From Pseudomonas putida S13.1.2 (lineage in GTDB: Bacteria > Pseudomonadota > Gammaproteobacteria > Pseudomonadales > Pseudomonadaceae), in NCBI RefSeq assembly GCF_000498395.2, contig NZ_CP010979.1:6230001-6294000 (forward strand): DNA of 64,000 nucleotides, given 5' to 3'. Under the pieces are notes generated by a model that worked only from the letters and a program-made list of their open reading frames with translations, ran no database searches and was not told the DNA's origin. Positions 51,164-60,380 of this stretch are shown in pieces; position 1 is the stretch's first letter, and every line of letters begins with the position of its first letter. The position numbers were made by a program, and so were the translations under genes.

Positions 51164-52783
51164 TCAGGCCGCGACTTCGCTGTGCGGTTCAAAGCTGTCG
51201 GCCCGGGCCAGTTGCCACATCCGCGAATAGAACTGCCCATTCACCTCGCCGGTCAGCAACTCACCCGGCTTCAGAAACACATGCATCTGCGAGAACAGCT
51301 TGATCTCGGTGGCCGAGACGCGCCGCACCAGATGCTTGGCTTCCAGTTGTGCCGGGTGCTCCAGGCCCGCCGCCGCGAGCATTTCGGCCAGGGCACGCAA
51401 GGTGTTGTGGTGGAAGTTCAGCACCCGTTGGGCCTTGTCCGGCACTACCAGGGCGCGTTGGCGTAGCGGGTCTTGCGTGGCCACGCCGGTCGGGCACTTG
51501 TTGGTGTGGCAGCTCTGCGACTGAATGCAGCCAATGGCGAACATGAAGCCGCGCGCCGAGTTGGCCCAGTCGGCACCAATGGCCAGCACGCTGGCAATGT
51601 CGAAGGCGCTGACGATCTTGCCGCTGGCCCCTAGCTTGATCTTGTCCCGCAGGTTCAGGCCCACCAGCGTGTTGTGCACGAACAGCAGGCCTTCGCGCAG
51701 GGGGACACCGATATGGTCGGTGAACTCCACCGGTGCCGCGCCGGTACCGCCTTCCTTGCCATCGACGACGATGAAGTCGGGCAGGATGCCGGTTTCCAGC
51801 ATGGCCTTGGCGATGCCCATGAACTCCCACGGGTGGCCCAGGCAGAATTTGAAACCGACCGGTTTGCCGCCGGACAGCTCACGCAGCTGGGCGATGAACT
51901 GCATCATCTCGATCGGCGTGGAGAAAGCGCTGTGGCGTGACGGCGAAATGCAGTCTTCGCCCATCAGTACGCCGCGGGTCTCGGCGATTTCCTGGGTGAC
52001 CTTGTGTTTGGGCAGGATGCCGCCGTGGCCGGGCTTGGCGCCTTGGCTCATCTTGATTTCGATCATGCGCACCTGCGGGCTTCGCGCCTGGGCGGCGAAG
52101 CGTTCGGGGTCGAAGCGCCCGTCCGGTGTGCGGCAACCGAAGTAGCCGCTGCCCAGTTCCCAGACCAGGTCGCCACCATGCTCGCGGTGATAGGGGCTGA
52201 TACTGCCTTCGCCGGTGTCATGGTGGAAGTTGCCCAGCTTGGCGCCCTGGTTGAGGGCGCGGATGGCATTGGCGCTGAGCGAGCCGAAGCTCATGGCCGA
52301 AATGTTGAAGATCGATGCCGAGTACGGCTGGCTGCACTGCGGCCCGCCGACGATGACGCGGAAGCTGTTCGGGTCGGCCAGCGGCGCCGGGCGCATGGAG
52401 TGGCCAATGAACTCGAAGCCGGACTCGTAAACGTCGATCAGCGTGCCGAACGGTTTGTCCGAGGCTTCGTTCTTGGCCCGCGCATACACCAGTGAGCGCT
52501 GGGCGCGGGAAAACGGCAGGGCGTCGCTGTCGGATTCCAGCAGGTACTGGCGAATCTCGGGGCGGATGGCCTCGACCAGATAGCGGATGTTGCCCAGGAT
52601 CGGGTAGTTGCGGCGTACGGCGTGGCGCTGCTGCAGCAGGTCGAACAGGCCGAGCAGGCTGAGGATGCCAGTGGTCAGGGTGAACGGCCACAACCATTCG
52701 TGGTGGGTGAAGGGCAGGCTCGCCAGGGTGAACAGTACACAGGCGGCGAAGAAGGCGTAGCGACTGAGAAGTGACAGGCTCAT
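51164..52783 (-). CDS. FMN-binding glutamate synthase family protein
   Basis: A 539-residue protein. Two helices at about 5-40 anchor it, and the rest is the GltB-type FMN synthase domain with SAMSFGSLSANAIRALNQGAKLG, MSQGAKPGHGGILPKHKV and GKEGGTGAAPVEFTDHIGVPL. A three-Cys motif (CIQSQSCHTNKC, spacing 5 and 4) would hold the [3Fe-4S] cluster. The glutaminase domain is missing, so it cannot be a full GOGAT. The ATG at 52783 (AAGGA site) is chosen over an upstream in-frame start. Its reaction is unknown. It lies downstream of lhr. Confidence 0.85.
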   Translation of the reverse strand: MSLSLLSRYAFFAACVLFTLASLPFTHHEWLWPFTLTTGILSLLGLFDLLQQRHAVRRNYPILGNIRYLVEAIRPEIRQYLLESDSDALPFSRAQRSLVYARAKNEASDKPFGTLIDVYESGFEFIGHSMRPAPLADPNSFRVIVGGPQCSQPYSASIFNISAMSFGSLSANAIRALNQGAKLGNFHHDTGEGSISPYHREHGGDLVWELGSGYFGCRTPDGRFDPERFAAQARSPQVRMIEIKMSQGAKPGHGGILPKHKVTQEIAETRGVLMGEDCISPSRHSAFSTPIEMMQFIAQLRELSGGKPVGFKFCLGHPWEFMGIAKAMLETGILPDFIVVDGKEGGTGAAPVEFTDHIGVPLREGLLFVHNTLVGLNLRDKIKLGASGKIVSAFDIASVLAIGADWANSARGFMFAIGCIQSQSCHTNKCPTGVATQDPLRQRALVVPDKAQRVLNFHHNTLRALAEMLAAAGLEHPAQLEAKHLVRRVSATEIKLFSQMHVFLKPGELLTGEVNGQFYSRMWQLARADSFEPHSEVAA

Positions 52784-52906
52784 ACAGGGTCCTTGCGATG
52801 GCGCGGTCAGGCTCAGGGCCTGGAGGGCAAACCCCGACCATAGCCAAGTTGGCGGACGCTGCAAATTAAAATCGGGGTAGCGAAAATCATTCTCGCCCAG
52901 TAACGC

Positions 52907-55900
52907 TCAGTACTTGTCACGCAGCAGTTTCTGCCGCCAGCTTTCCTGCTCTTGTGCGCAGGCCTCGACCAGGTACGAGTACCGCCCGGCCACCCGTACC
53001 GCCACCGGCACCCCATCGCGATACAACAGGCGGTTACCACTCACCGCTGGCACTTTCGCCCCGGGCAGCAACGAGCCGATCAGGTTCAGCGGGTCACTGG
53101 CACTTACTACCAGTAACGCTCCATCCGGCTCGCGACGGCGCACTTGGCGCAGCAATCCCACCGCCTCAGGCAAGGCGAACTGTTCGCCCGCCAGCCCGGC
53201 AATGAAGCGCCCGCCACGGATCTCACCGCGCGCCTCCAGCCGGTGATAGCAGCGAAGCAGCTCACGCCAGGGCGGCAGCACATCGCTCTCGCGCTCCAGC
53301 ATGCGCCAGCAGATAACGCCATAGCGGCGCAGCAGGGTACGGGCGATGTGCTCCAGGCGCTGGTCTTGGTCCGGTGGCGTATCGCTGCGGCGCAGCAGTG
53401 CCCAGCGCCCGGCATGCGCCATGCTGCTGGAAAGCGGCGGGTGGCCACGACGGCTGTTGCGCGAGCTGCGTTTGGCTGCAGGTGTGATCAGGCTGCGCAA
53501 GCCGGTGAAACTGTCCGCGCCCACCAGGCCCGAGCCCACCAGCTCCTGCAGCGCAGTTTCCAGTTCGCTGGGCAGCAGATGTGCCTCATGCGCCAGTTCA
53601 TCGAAGAACAGCGCCCCCTGGGTTTTCAGCGCTTCGTGCACACGTTGCGCACGCAGGCCAAGGGCATCCACCGTTGGGGCGGGCGCCAGGCTACGCCATG
53701 TGTTCAGTTGGTCGCGCGGTAGCAGCACCAGTGGAGTACTCGATAGGGTACTGCTCGCCACCGTTGCCGCCAGCCGGCTCCAGGCAAACTGCCCGCTGCG
53801 GCAGGCATCGTCCAGCCAGTGCGGGCTGTAGTCCTGGATGCGCGAAGGCAGCAGCTCCGCCTCCCAAGCCCCGGCGGCGCCGGGGAACCCCTGCAACTGG
53901 CCCAGCACTTCGGCCACCGCCTGCGGGCCACGCAGGCGCTCGTCAGGTGCCAGGCGCTGCCAGTCGAACAGAAAGCGCATGAAGTCCTGCAGGCTGACCG
54001 GTTCGATCTCGCGGCGCAGGCGTTTGACCGTGTAGCGGTGAATGCGCGCCAGCAAATGGCGTTCGCACCATTGCAGGTCGGTTGCACCTGGGCTGAAGTG
54101 CCCGCGCAGCACATAGCCTTCGGCTTCCAGGCGGGCCAGCGCCTGCTCGATGGCCGGCAACGGCTTGCCCAGCGGTGCCGCTATCTGTGCCGCGGTCTTG
54201 GGGCCATGGCCACTCAGGCGGGCACGTAACAGTTCACTCAGGGCAAGGTCCGGGTCGATGGCCTGATCAAAGCCTGGCAGTACCTGCAAGGCAGGCTCCA
54301 GCACAGCCTCCGGATACAGCCTCTGCAACAGGCCCAACCGCTCACGCGCCAACCACAGCTTTTCGCCCGCCAGGCGCAAGGCCCGACCGTTTTTGGCCAG
54401 TTGCCTGAGCAACAGGTCCCAGCTGGCATTGCCTTGCACTTCCGCTTGGCTGATGGCGCCCAGGCCCATCAGCGCTTCGTGCATTTCGTCGGCATTGCCC
54501 GGCTGCGGCCAGGCTTCGGCCGCGACGGCGGCGATGGCATCAGCGTCCAGCGCGCCCAGGTCGTCGCCACTGTGCACTTCGCTCCAGCGTCGGTTGAGTA
54601 CTGCCTGGGTGCGCCGTTCTTCCAGCGGGGCATCGTCCAGAAAAGCGTACGGCCGGGCATTGAGAATGGCCGAGGCCAGTGGCGAAGGGGCGGGCAGGTC
54701 GCGGCTCAGCAAGCGTACCGCCCCGCTTTCCATGCGTCGCAACAGGGCCAGCCAACCTTCGCTGTCCATCGCCTCGTGCAGGCAGTCGTCGAGGGTTTGT
54801 TCGACCAGCGGGTGATCGGGTACCTGCCGCTCGCCGGCGATGTTCTCCAGGCAGGCGATCTGGTCTGGGAACACGGCGGCCACCAGGTCCTCGCTTTTCA
54901 TGCGCTGGATCTGTGGCGCTACCTTGCGTCCGCCCACGAAGCGCGGCAGGGCCATTGCAACGCCGGCGTTCCAACGCCAGCGTACGCCAAACAGCGGCGC
55001 ATCCAGCAGTGCCTGCACAAGGACCGCCTCGGCGTTGCGGCTATTCAGGTAATGCCATACCTCGTCCAGGGCGAAACTGTGGCTGGTCGACAGCGACAGC
55101 ACGATGGCATCCTCGCTGGCGGCGGCCTGCAGCTCGAAATTGAAGGTGCGGCAGAAGCGTTTGCGCAGGGCCAGGCCCCACGCGCGGTTGATGCGGCTGC
55201 CGTAGGGCGAATGGATGATCAGTTGGGTCCCGCCGGACTCATCGAAAAAGCGCTCCATCACCAGCGTTTCCTGCGAGGGCAGGGCGCCAAGCACCTCGCG
55301 GGTGCGGGCCAGGTAGTCGAGCAACTGGCTGGCGCTGTCTTCGCCCAGTTCGAAGGTAGCCTGCAACCATGCCAGTACCTCGACCCTGTCGCCGTCAGCC
55401 TGGGCCAGTTGCTGGTCGATTCGCGCTTGCAGCCGGGCCACGGCGGCAGACAGCTCATCACTGCGCCCCGGCGCTTCACCCAGCCAGAACGGAATGGTCG
55501 GCGGCAGGCCATGGGCATCTTCCACCCGTACGCGGCCTGGCTCGACGCGCAGGATGCGATAAGAGGCGTTGCCCAGCTGGAAGATATCGCCGGCAATGCT
55601 CTCCACGGCAAAGTCTTCATTGACGCTGCCGATGTTCAGCGCCTGCGGTTCCAGCAGCACGGTGTAGTCGGCGTTGTCAGGGATGGTGCCGCCGCTGGTC
55701 AGCGCCGTCAGTTGGCTGCCCCGACGGCCGCGCAGCGTGCCGCTGACCGCATCGCGGTGCAAATAGGCGCTGCGGATACCTTGGCGGCCGTTATAGCCCT
55801 CGGCGAGCATGGTGAGCAGCGCCTGGTAGTGGCGCTGGTCGAGTTCGGCGTAGGGCGTGGCCTGGCGCAGGCAGTCGAACAGGGCTTGTTCGTGCCAGTC

Positions 55901-57187
55901 CTGGTTGCTGGCTTCGGCCACGATCTGCTGGGCCAGCACGTCCAGCGGTGCCCGGGGTATGTGCAGCTCGTCCAGTTCGCCTTGGCGCACGCAGTCCAGC
56001 AGGGCCACGCATTCGATCAGGTCATCGCGTGAGGTGGGGAACAGGCGCCCCTTGGGCACGCCGTCAACCTGGTGGCCGGCGCGGCCAACCCGTTGCAGGA
56101 AGGCGGCAATCGAACCCGGCGAGGCGATCTGGCACACCAGGTCGATATCGCCGATATCAATGCCCAGCTCCAGCGAAGCGGTGGCTACCAGCACCTGCAA
56201 ATGGCCGCTCTTGAGCCGCTGTTCTGCATCCAGGCGCAACTCCTTGGACAGGCTGCCATGGTGCGCGGCTACCGCCTCCTTGCCCAGTCGGTCGCTGAGG
56301 TGACGGGTGATGCGCTCGGCAAGACGCCGGGTGTTGACGAATACCAGCGTGGTGCGGTGTTCGCGGGCCAGGGTGGCCAAGCGGTCGTAGACCAGGCCCC
56401 AGACATCGTTGGCCATCACCGCGCCCAGTGGCACTGGCGGCACTTCGATGGCCAGATCGCGTTGGCGCGCATGGCCTACATCGACGATGGCGCAGGGGCG
56501 CCCGTTACCGGCCAGAAACTGTGCAACCCGCTCGACCGGGCGTTGTGTGGCGGACAGGCCGATACGCCGCAGTGGCCGTTTGCTCAAGGCTTGCAGGCGT
56601 TCCAGGGTCAGTGCCAGGTGCGCGCCACGCTTGTTGCCGGCCAGTGCGTGGATTTCGTCGACGATTACCGTGTGCACGTTACCCAGGCCTTCACGGCCTG
56701 AAGCAGAGCCCATCAACACGTACAGCGATTCGGGGGTTGTCACCAGAATGTGCGGGGCCAGCTTGCGCATGGCGGCACGTTCCTTTTGCGGCGTGTCGCC
56801 CGTGCGCACGGCCGTGGTGATGCGTGGGGCTTTCAGGCCTTGATCTGCGAGGGCCTGGCTGATGCCTTCGAGCGGGGCTTGCAGGTTGAGGCGGATGTCG
56901 TTGGACAAGGCCTTCAGCGGCGAAACGTAGATCACCTGGGTTTGCGCGGGCAGTTCGCCTTGGTGCTCCAGGCCTTCACGGAACAGTTCGTCGAGCACCG
57001 CCAGGAAAGCACTGAGGGTTTTGCCCGAGCCAGTCGGCGCGGCGAGCAGCATCGACTGGCCGGCATGGATCAGCGGCCAGGCTTGTGCCTGGGCTTCAGT
57101 GACCGTAGCAAAATGGCGACGGAACCAGGTGCGCACGGCAGGGTGGAACAGCTCGAGCACCGGGTGGTGTTTGGCGGGCAGGTTCAT
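52907..57187 (-). CDS. lhr: Large ATP-dependent helicase Lhr
   Basis: A 1426-residue DEAD/DEAH-type helicase. LLAAPTGSGKTLSAFLAVL (Walker A), VDEIHALAGNKRGAHLALTLERL (DEIH), LSATQRP (motif III) and QRVGRAGHQVDGVPKGRL (motif VI) are all present. A winged-helix and Lhr core domain follow, and the second half (after about 860) is the Lhr-CTD type. It is slightly shorter than the E. coli protein (1538). Lhr translocates 3'-5' on DNA and acts in repair. Start ATG at 57187. No nuclease partner gene is adjacent. Confidence 0.95.
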   Translation of the reverse strand: MNLPAKHHPVLELFHPAVRTWFRRHFATVTEAQAQAWPLIHAGQSMLLAAPTGSGKTLSAFLAVLDELFREGLEHQGELPAQTQVIYVSPLKALSNDIRLNLQAPLEGISQALADQGLKAPRITTAVRTGDTPQKERAAMRKLAPHILVTTPESLYVLMGSASGREGLGNVHTVIVDEIHALAGNKRGAHLALTLERLQALSKRPLRRIGLSATQRPVERVAQFLAGNGRPCAIVDVGHARQRDLAIEVPPVPLGAVMANDVWGLVYDRLATLAREHRTTLVFVNTRRLAERITRHLSDRLGKEAVAAHHGSLSKELRLDAEQRLKSGHLQVLVATASLELGIDIGDIDLVCQIASPGSIAAFLQRVGRAGHQVDGVPKGRLFPTSRDDLIECVALLDCVRQGELDELHIPRAPLDVLAQQIVAEASNQDWHEQALFDCLRQATPYAELDQRHYQALLTMLAEGYNGRQGIRSAYLHRDAVSGTLRGRRGSQLTALTSGGTIPDNADYTVLLEPQALNIGSVNEDFAVESIAGDIFQLGNASYRILRVEPGRVRVEDAHGLPPTIPFWLGEAPGRSDELSAAVARLQARIDQQLAQADGDRVEVLAWLQATFELGEDSASQLLDYLARTREVLGALPSQETLVMERFFDESGGTQLIIHSPYGSRINRAWGLALRKRFCRTFNFELQAAASEDAIVLSLSTSHSFALDEVWHYLNSRNAEAVLVQALLDAPLFGVRWRWNAGVAMALPRFVGGRKVAPQIQRMKSEDLVAAVFPDQIACLENIAGERQVPDHPLVEQTLDDCLHEAMDSEGWLALLRRMESGAVRLLSRDLPAPSPLASAILNARPYAFLDDAPLEERRTQAVLNRRWSEVHSGDDLGALDADAIAAVAAEAWPQPGNADEMHEALMGLGAISQAEVQGNASWDLLLRQLAKNGRALRLAGEKLWLARERLGLLQRLYPEAVLEPALQVLPGFDQAIDPDLALSELLRARLSGHGPKTAAQIAAPLGKPLPAIEQALARLEAEGYVLRGHFSPGATDLQWCERHLLARIHRYTVKRLRREIEPVSLQDFMRFLFDWQRLAPDERLRGPQAVAEVLGQLQGFPGAAGAWEAELLPSRIQDYSPHWLDDACRSGQFAWSRLAATVASSTLSSTPLVLLPRDQLNTWRSLAPAPTVDALGLRAQRVHEALKTQGALFFDELAHEAHLLPSELETALQELVGSGLVGADSFTGLRSLITPAAKRSSRNSRRGHPPLSSSMAHAGRWALLRRSDTPPDQDQRLEHIARTLLRRYGVICWRMLERESDVLPPWRELLRCYHRLEARGEIRGGRFIAGLAGEQFALPEAVGLLRQVRRREPDGALLVVSASDPLNLIGSLLPGAKVPAVSGNRLLYRDGVPVAVRVAGRYSYLVEACAQEQESWRQKLLRDKY

Positions 57188-57249
57188 GTGTTGGTTATGG
57201 AGGGTGTGGGGCGGGTTGGCAAGGGGCCGTTCGTCGCGGATGCTATGTT

Positions 57250-57360
57250 GCCTGCGCCGGCCCTATCGCCGGCAAGCCAGCTCCCACAGGTATCGCGCCA
57301 GCTTGAGACATGTACGGTAACTGTGGGAGCTGGCTTGCCGGCGATAGGGCCGGCGCAGGC
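57250..57360. repeat. REP pair with 40-base perfect arms
   Basis: 57250-57289 and 57321-57360 are exact inverse copies of 40 bases, of the ATCGCCGGCAAGCC subtype. A 31-base centre separates them. It lies between the divergent lhr and NUDIX genes, not at a 3' end, which is unusual in this window. Confidence 0.9.
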
Positions 57361-57395
57361 GATATCTTTTTTGATTTCTTCAAGTGAGCTGATCC

Positions 57396-57809
57396 ATGCC
57401 GAACATAATCCGCATCGCCGCCGCCCTGCTGATCGACCCCCAGGGCCGCACCCTGCTGGTGCGCAAGCGCGGCACCGGGGCTTTCATGCAGCCAGGCGGC
57501 AAGATCGATGCCGGTGAAACGCCGGTGCAGGCACTGGTGCGTGAGTTGCACGAGGAACTGGGCCTGCACATCGACCCGGCCCAGGCCGTGCACCTGGGCA
57601 AGTTCAGTGCCCCAGCCGCCAACGAGCCAGGCTTCGAGGTGCAAGCGGAACTGTTCCGTGTCGACAGCGCCGCAGCCGTGGTGCCGGCGGCTGAAATCGA
57701 AGAGGTGGTCTGGCTGGCCGCAGATCAGGCGCCCGTCATGCAACTGGCACCCCTGACCCACGACCTGATCCTGCCGCTGTACCGCCAGTTGCTCAACGCA
57801 CCGCGCTGA
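57396..57809 (+). CDS. NUDIX hydrolase
   Basis: A 137-residue NUDIX protein. The catalytic box GGKIDAGETPVQALVRELHEELGLHI (about 30-55) matches GX5EX7REUXEEXGU. Members hydrolyse nucleoside diphosphates linked to another group; the length and FMQPGGKID suggest a MutT-like or NADH-type house-cleaning enzyme, but the substrate is not indicated. Start ATG at 57396. It overlaps the 3' end of metR by 17 bases on the opposite strand. Confidence 0.92.
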   Translation: MPNIIRIAAALLIDPQGRTLLVRKRGTGAFMQPGGKIDAGETPVQALVRELHEELGLHIDPAQAVHLGKFSAPAANEPGFEVQAELFRVDSAAAVVPAAEIEEVVWLAADQAPVMQLAPLTHDLILPLYRQLLNAPR

Positions 57810-58710
57810 CACCATCGAGGGTGGCGAAGGAGGTGTCTTTGGCCGTGAGCAAAAAATCGCGCATGTAGGGTGCATCGAGCATGTCGGTGCGCACGGCGGC
57901 ATACAGGGTGGCGAACAGGCCTTTCTCGCCCAGGCGCTTGCCCTTCACGTAGCCCCGCGAGCTGTACTCGTGCAGCGCCCAGTGCGGCATGCCGCACACC
58001 CCACGGCCGCTGGCCACCAACTGCATCATCATCACCGTCAGCTCCGAGGTGCGCACGGCGGCCGGTTCGATGTCGGCCGGCTCCAGAAAGCGGGTGAAGA
58101 TGTCCAGGCGGTCGCGCTCCACCGGGTAGGTGATCAGCGTCTGGTCAAGCAGGTCTTGGGGCACGATGTAGGGCTTGCTGGCCAGCGCATGCTGGTTGGC
58201 CACTGCCAGCATTGCCTCGTAGGTGAACAGCGGCACGTACGTGATGCCCGACAGGTCCACCGGGTCGGAGGTCACCACCAGGTCCAGGTCGCCGCGGGCC
58301 AAGGCCGGCAACGGGGCGAAGGCAAAGCCGGAGGCCAGGTCCAGCTCCACTTCCGGCCAGGCGTCGCGGAACTGGTCGATGGTTGGCATCAGCCACTGGA
58401 AGCAGCTGTGGCATTCGATGGCCATGTGCAGGCGCCCGGCTGTACCGCCGGCCAGGCGCGCGATGTCGCGCTCGGCGCCGCGCAGCAGGGGCAAGGTGGC
58501 ATCGGCGAGTTGCAACAGGCGTAGCCCGGCACTGGTGAAACGGATCGGCTTGGTCTTGCGCACGAACAGCGGCAGGCCCAGGCGTTCTTCCAGTTCCTTG
58601 AACTGGTGCGAAAGCGCCGACTGGGTCAGGTGCAGGCGTTCGGCGGCCTCCACCAGGCTGTCGGCTTCGCGCAGGGCATGAAGGGTTTTCAGGTGACGGA
58701 TCTCCAGCAC
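57793..58710 (-). CDS. metR: LysR-type regulator MetR
   Basis: A 305-residue LysR regulator. The start is GTG at 58710 (MLEIRHLKTLHALREADSL), with a GGAG site; the upstream frame extension is not expected. The helix-turn-helix is LVEAAERLHLTQSALSHQFKELEERLGLPLFVRKTKPIRFTSAG. The C-terminal domain has GRLHMAIECHSCFQWLMPTIDQFRDAWPEVELDL, specific for MetR, which senses homocysteine and controls methionine genes. Divergent from an exported hydrolase. Confidence 0.93.
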   Translation of the reverse strand: MLEIRHLKTLHALREADSLVEAAERLHLTQSALSHQFKELEERLGLPLFVRKTKPIRFTSAGLRLLQLADATLPLLRGAERDIARLAGGTAGRLHMAIECHSCFQWLMPTIDQFRDAWPEVELDLASGFAFAPLPALARGDLDLVVTSDPVDLSGITYVPLFTYEAMLAVANQHALASKPYIVPQDLLDQTLITYPVERDRLDIFTRFLEPADIEPAAVRTSELTVMMMQLVASGRGVCGMPHWALHEYSSRGYVKGKRLGEKGLFATLYAAVRTDMLDAPYMRDFLLTAKDTSFATLDGVSAVR

Positions 58711-58736
58711 TGCTGACTCCGGGGTGTAGGTTTGAA

Positions 58737-58766
58737 GAAACAGGGAATGAGTTGAGTTTCTCTCAT
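58737..58766. promoter_or_regulatory. Nested inverted repeats upstream of metR
   Basis: GAAAC (58737-58741) with GTTTC (58756-58760) and ATGAG (58747-58751) with CTCAT (58762-58766) overlap in the divergent region. They could be LysR-type binding sites for MetR autoregulation. The match to the TGAA-N5-TTCA consensus is poor. Confidence 0.3.
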
Positions 58767-58906
58767 GTTGCTGCGGCTGTCGACTGGGCGTTCGGCCGCA
58801 CCGCCTGGCGGGAGTCATGAAACTGTCACCGAACTGTGGCAGCGCGCTCGCACAGAATTCATCAGACTCGCGCTCTACTGGGGATCTGCATTCTGGTGTT
58901 TCTCTC

Positions 58907-59902
58907 ATGCGGGCTTTTTGGCTTTTTGTTTTTTTCCTATTCAGCGTACCTGCGAGTTTCGCCGAACAGCGTTGTGACCCCCATGTGCCGGTGCAGCGTG
59001 CCGAGCTGGGCGCGGTCAGCGTGGTGTACCAGAGCGTCGGGGCGCAGCGGGACCCGGCCTTGTTGCTGGTGATGGGCTTGGGCGGGCAACTGATCCATTG
59101 GCCGGACGATGTGGTCGAGGCCTTGTGCCGCCAGGGCTTTCGGGTGATCCGTTATGACAACCGCGATGTTGGCCTGTCGCGCTGGAACCAGATGCCTCCG
59201 TCGGCCAACCTGACGGTCGAGCTGTTGCGCTACAAGCTGGGCCTGCCGGTGGCAGCGCCCTACACGCTGACGGATATGGCCGATGATGGCTTGCGCCTGA
59301 TGGACGCGCTGGGTGTGCGCCAGTTTCATGTACTGGGCGTGAGCATGGGCGGCATGATCGCCCAGCACCTGGCGGCCATGGCACCCGAGCGCGTGCGCAG
59401 CCTGACCTTGGTCATGTCCAGTTCAGGGGCGGCTGGGCTGCCGGCGCCGGATCCGGCATTGGTGCAGTTGCTGGCCCGGCGCAGCGCGCCAAACCGCGAA
59501 GTGGCCATCGAGCAGCAGGCCGACCTGCTGGCGGCACTGGGCAGCCCCGAGGTGCGGGACGACCGGGCTGTGTTGCTGCACCAGGCGGCAGTCGCCTACG
59601 ACCGGGCGTTCAACCCCGACGGGGCCAAGCGTCAGATCATGGCAATACTGGCGGAGCCAAGCCGGGTCGAGCTTTTGAACCAGCTTCGTGTGCCGACCCT
59701 GGTGGTGCATGGCACGGCCGACCCGTTGTTGCCGGTGATGCACGGCGTGCACCTGGCGGCGCACATTCAAGGCAGCCAGCTGCGGCTGATACCGGGGCTG
59801 GCGCACCGCTTCCAGGAGCCGTTCAAGGCGCCGCTGCTGGGGGCCGTGTTGCCTTATTTGCAGGCGCACAGGCAAGGGGTCACGCACATCGCAGGGCTCT
59901 GA
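58907..59902 (+). CDS. Exported alpha/beta hydrolase
   Basis: A 331-residue hydrolase. A signal peptide (MRAFWLFVFFLFSVPASFA) precedes the domain, so it is probably periplasmic. The nucleophile elbow is GVSMGGMIAQ, the acid lies near HGTADPLLPV, and the His is in IPGLAHRF. The oxyanion loop MGLGGQL follows the first strand. Family members act on esters, lactones or haloalkanes, but the substrate is unknown. The ATG at 58907 is chosen because the signal peptide begins there; an ATG 30 codons upstream has a stronger GGGAG site, so the start is open. Confidence 0.78.
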   Translation: MRAFWLFVFFLFSVPASFAEQRCDPHVPVQRAELGAVSVVYQSVGAQRDPALLLVMGLGGQLIHWPDDVVEALCRQGFRVIRYDNRDVGLSRWNQMPPSANLTVELLRYKLGLPVAAPYTLTDMADDGLRLMDALGVRQFHVLGVSMGGMIAQHLAAMAPERVRSLTLVMSSSGAAGLPAPDPALVQLLARRSAPNREVAIEQQADLLAALGSPEVRDDRAVLLHQAAVAYDRAFNPDGAKRQIMAILAEPSRVELLNQLRVPTLVVHGTADPLLPVMHGVHLAAHIQGSQLRLIPGLAHRFQEPFKAPLLGAVLPYLQAHRQGVTHIAGL

Positions 59903-59904
59903 CT

Positions 59905-60012
59905 CCGCGCTGGCTTCTTCGCGGGCTTGCCCGCTCCCACAGGTCCCGCACCAATCTCAGGCATTGTGGAGAACCTGTGGGAGCGGGCAAGCCCGCGAAG
60001 AAGCCAGCGCGG
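59905..60012. repeat. REP pair with 39-base perfect arms
   Basis: 59905-59943 and 59974-60012 are exact inverse copies of 39 bases (TTCTTCGCGGGCTTGCCCGC core). It lies between the convergent hydrolase and glpM genes and could act as a two-way terminator. Confidence 0.9.
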
Positions 60013-60019
60013 ACTTTGA

Positions 60020-60355
60020 TCAGTGCATCCGCACCCACAAGGTCACCAGCACGGTCGCGGCTATCAGCCACGCTACCGTGGCCAGCGCCATCGACGCCTC
60101 CAGGCGCAGGCGGTCGACCAGCACATACAGGGTTGCCAGATACACGAAGTACGGAATGATCGACCACATGCCGAACAGGATGGTGGTCTTCAAGTCGGCA
60201 ATGCTGCGCCCCTTGCCAACGATATAGTGCGCAATCAGGGCAAAGGTGGGAAACAGTGGCACCAGCCCGGCGATGTAGTAATTGCGCGTCTTCGACAGCA
60301 CCGCCAGCAGCAGCACCACGCCAGCGCCCAAGGCAGCTTTGAATACCAGATCCAC
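60020..60355 (-). CDS. glpM: GlpM family membrane protein
   Basis: A 111-residue protein with four predicted helices. KTRNYYIAGLVPLFPTFALIAHYIVG and DLKTTILFGMWSIIPYFVYLATLYVLV are family signatures. GlpM was linked in P. aeruginosa to alginate production and glycerol metabolism genes; its role is not clear. The start is GTG at 60355. It is separated by 25 bases from aauR and read in the same direction. Confidence 0.87.
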   Translation of the reverse strand: MDLVFKAALGAGVVLLLAVLSKTRNYYIAGLVPLFPTFALIAHYIVGKGRSIADLKTTILFGMWSIIPYFVYLATLYVLVDRLRLEASMALATVAWLIAATVLVTLWVRMH

Positions 60356-60380
60356 GTTGTCTTTCCAGTTTGGGTTGAGG

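Noticed and set aside
49588..51240. Reverse-strand open frame of 550 codons opposite the permease
   Set aside because: The permease on the forward strand has full helices and family motifs; the reverse frame is His/Gln-rich shadow coding and runs into REP sequence.
54401..56032. Forward-strand open frame of 543 codons opposite lhr
   Set aside because: It is entirely inside lhr, with biased shadow composition and no ribosome site or motif.
57250..57360. CRISPR-like or transposon-end repeat
   Set aside because: There is a single inverted pair that matches other REP elements in the window, with no regular array and no transposase nearby.
58817..58906. N-terminal extension of the exported hydrolase from the upstream ATG
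   Set aside because: It has a good ribosome site, but it would place 30 polar residues before an obvious signal peptide; kept only as an alternative start.
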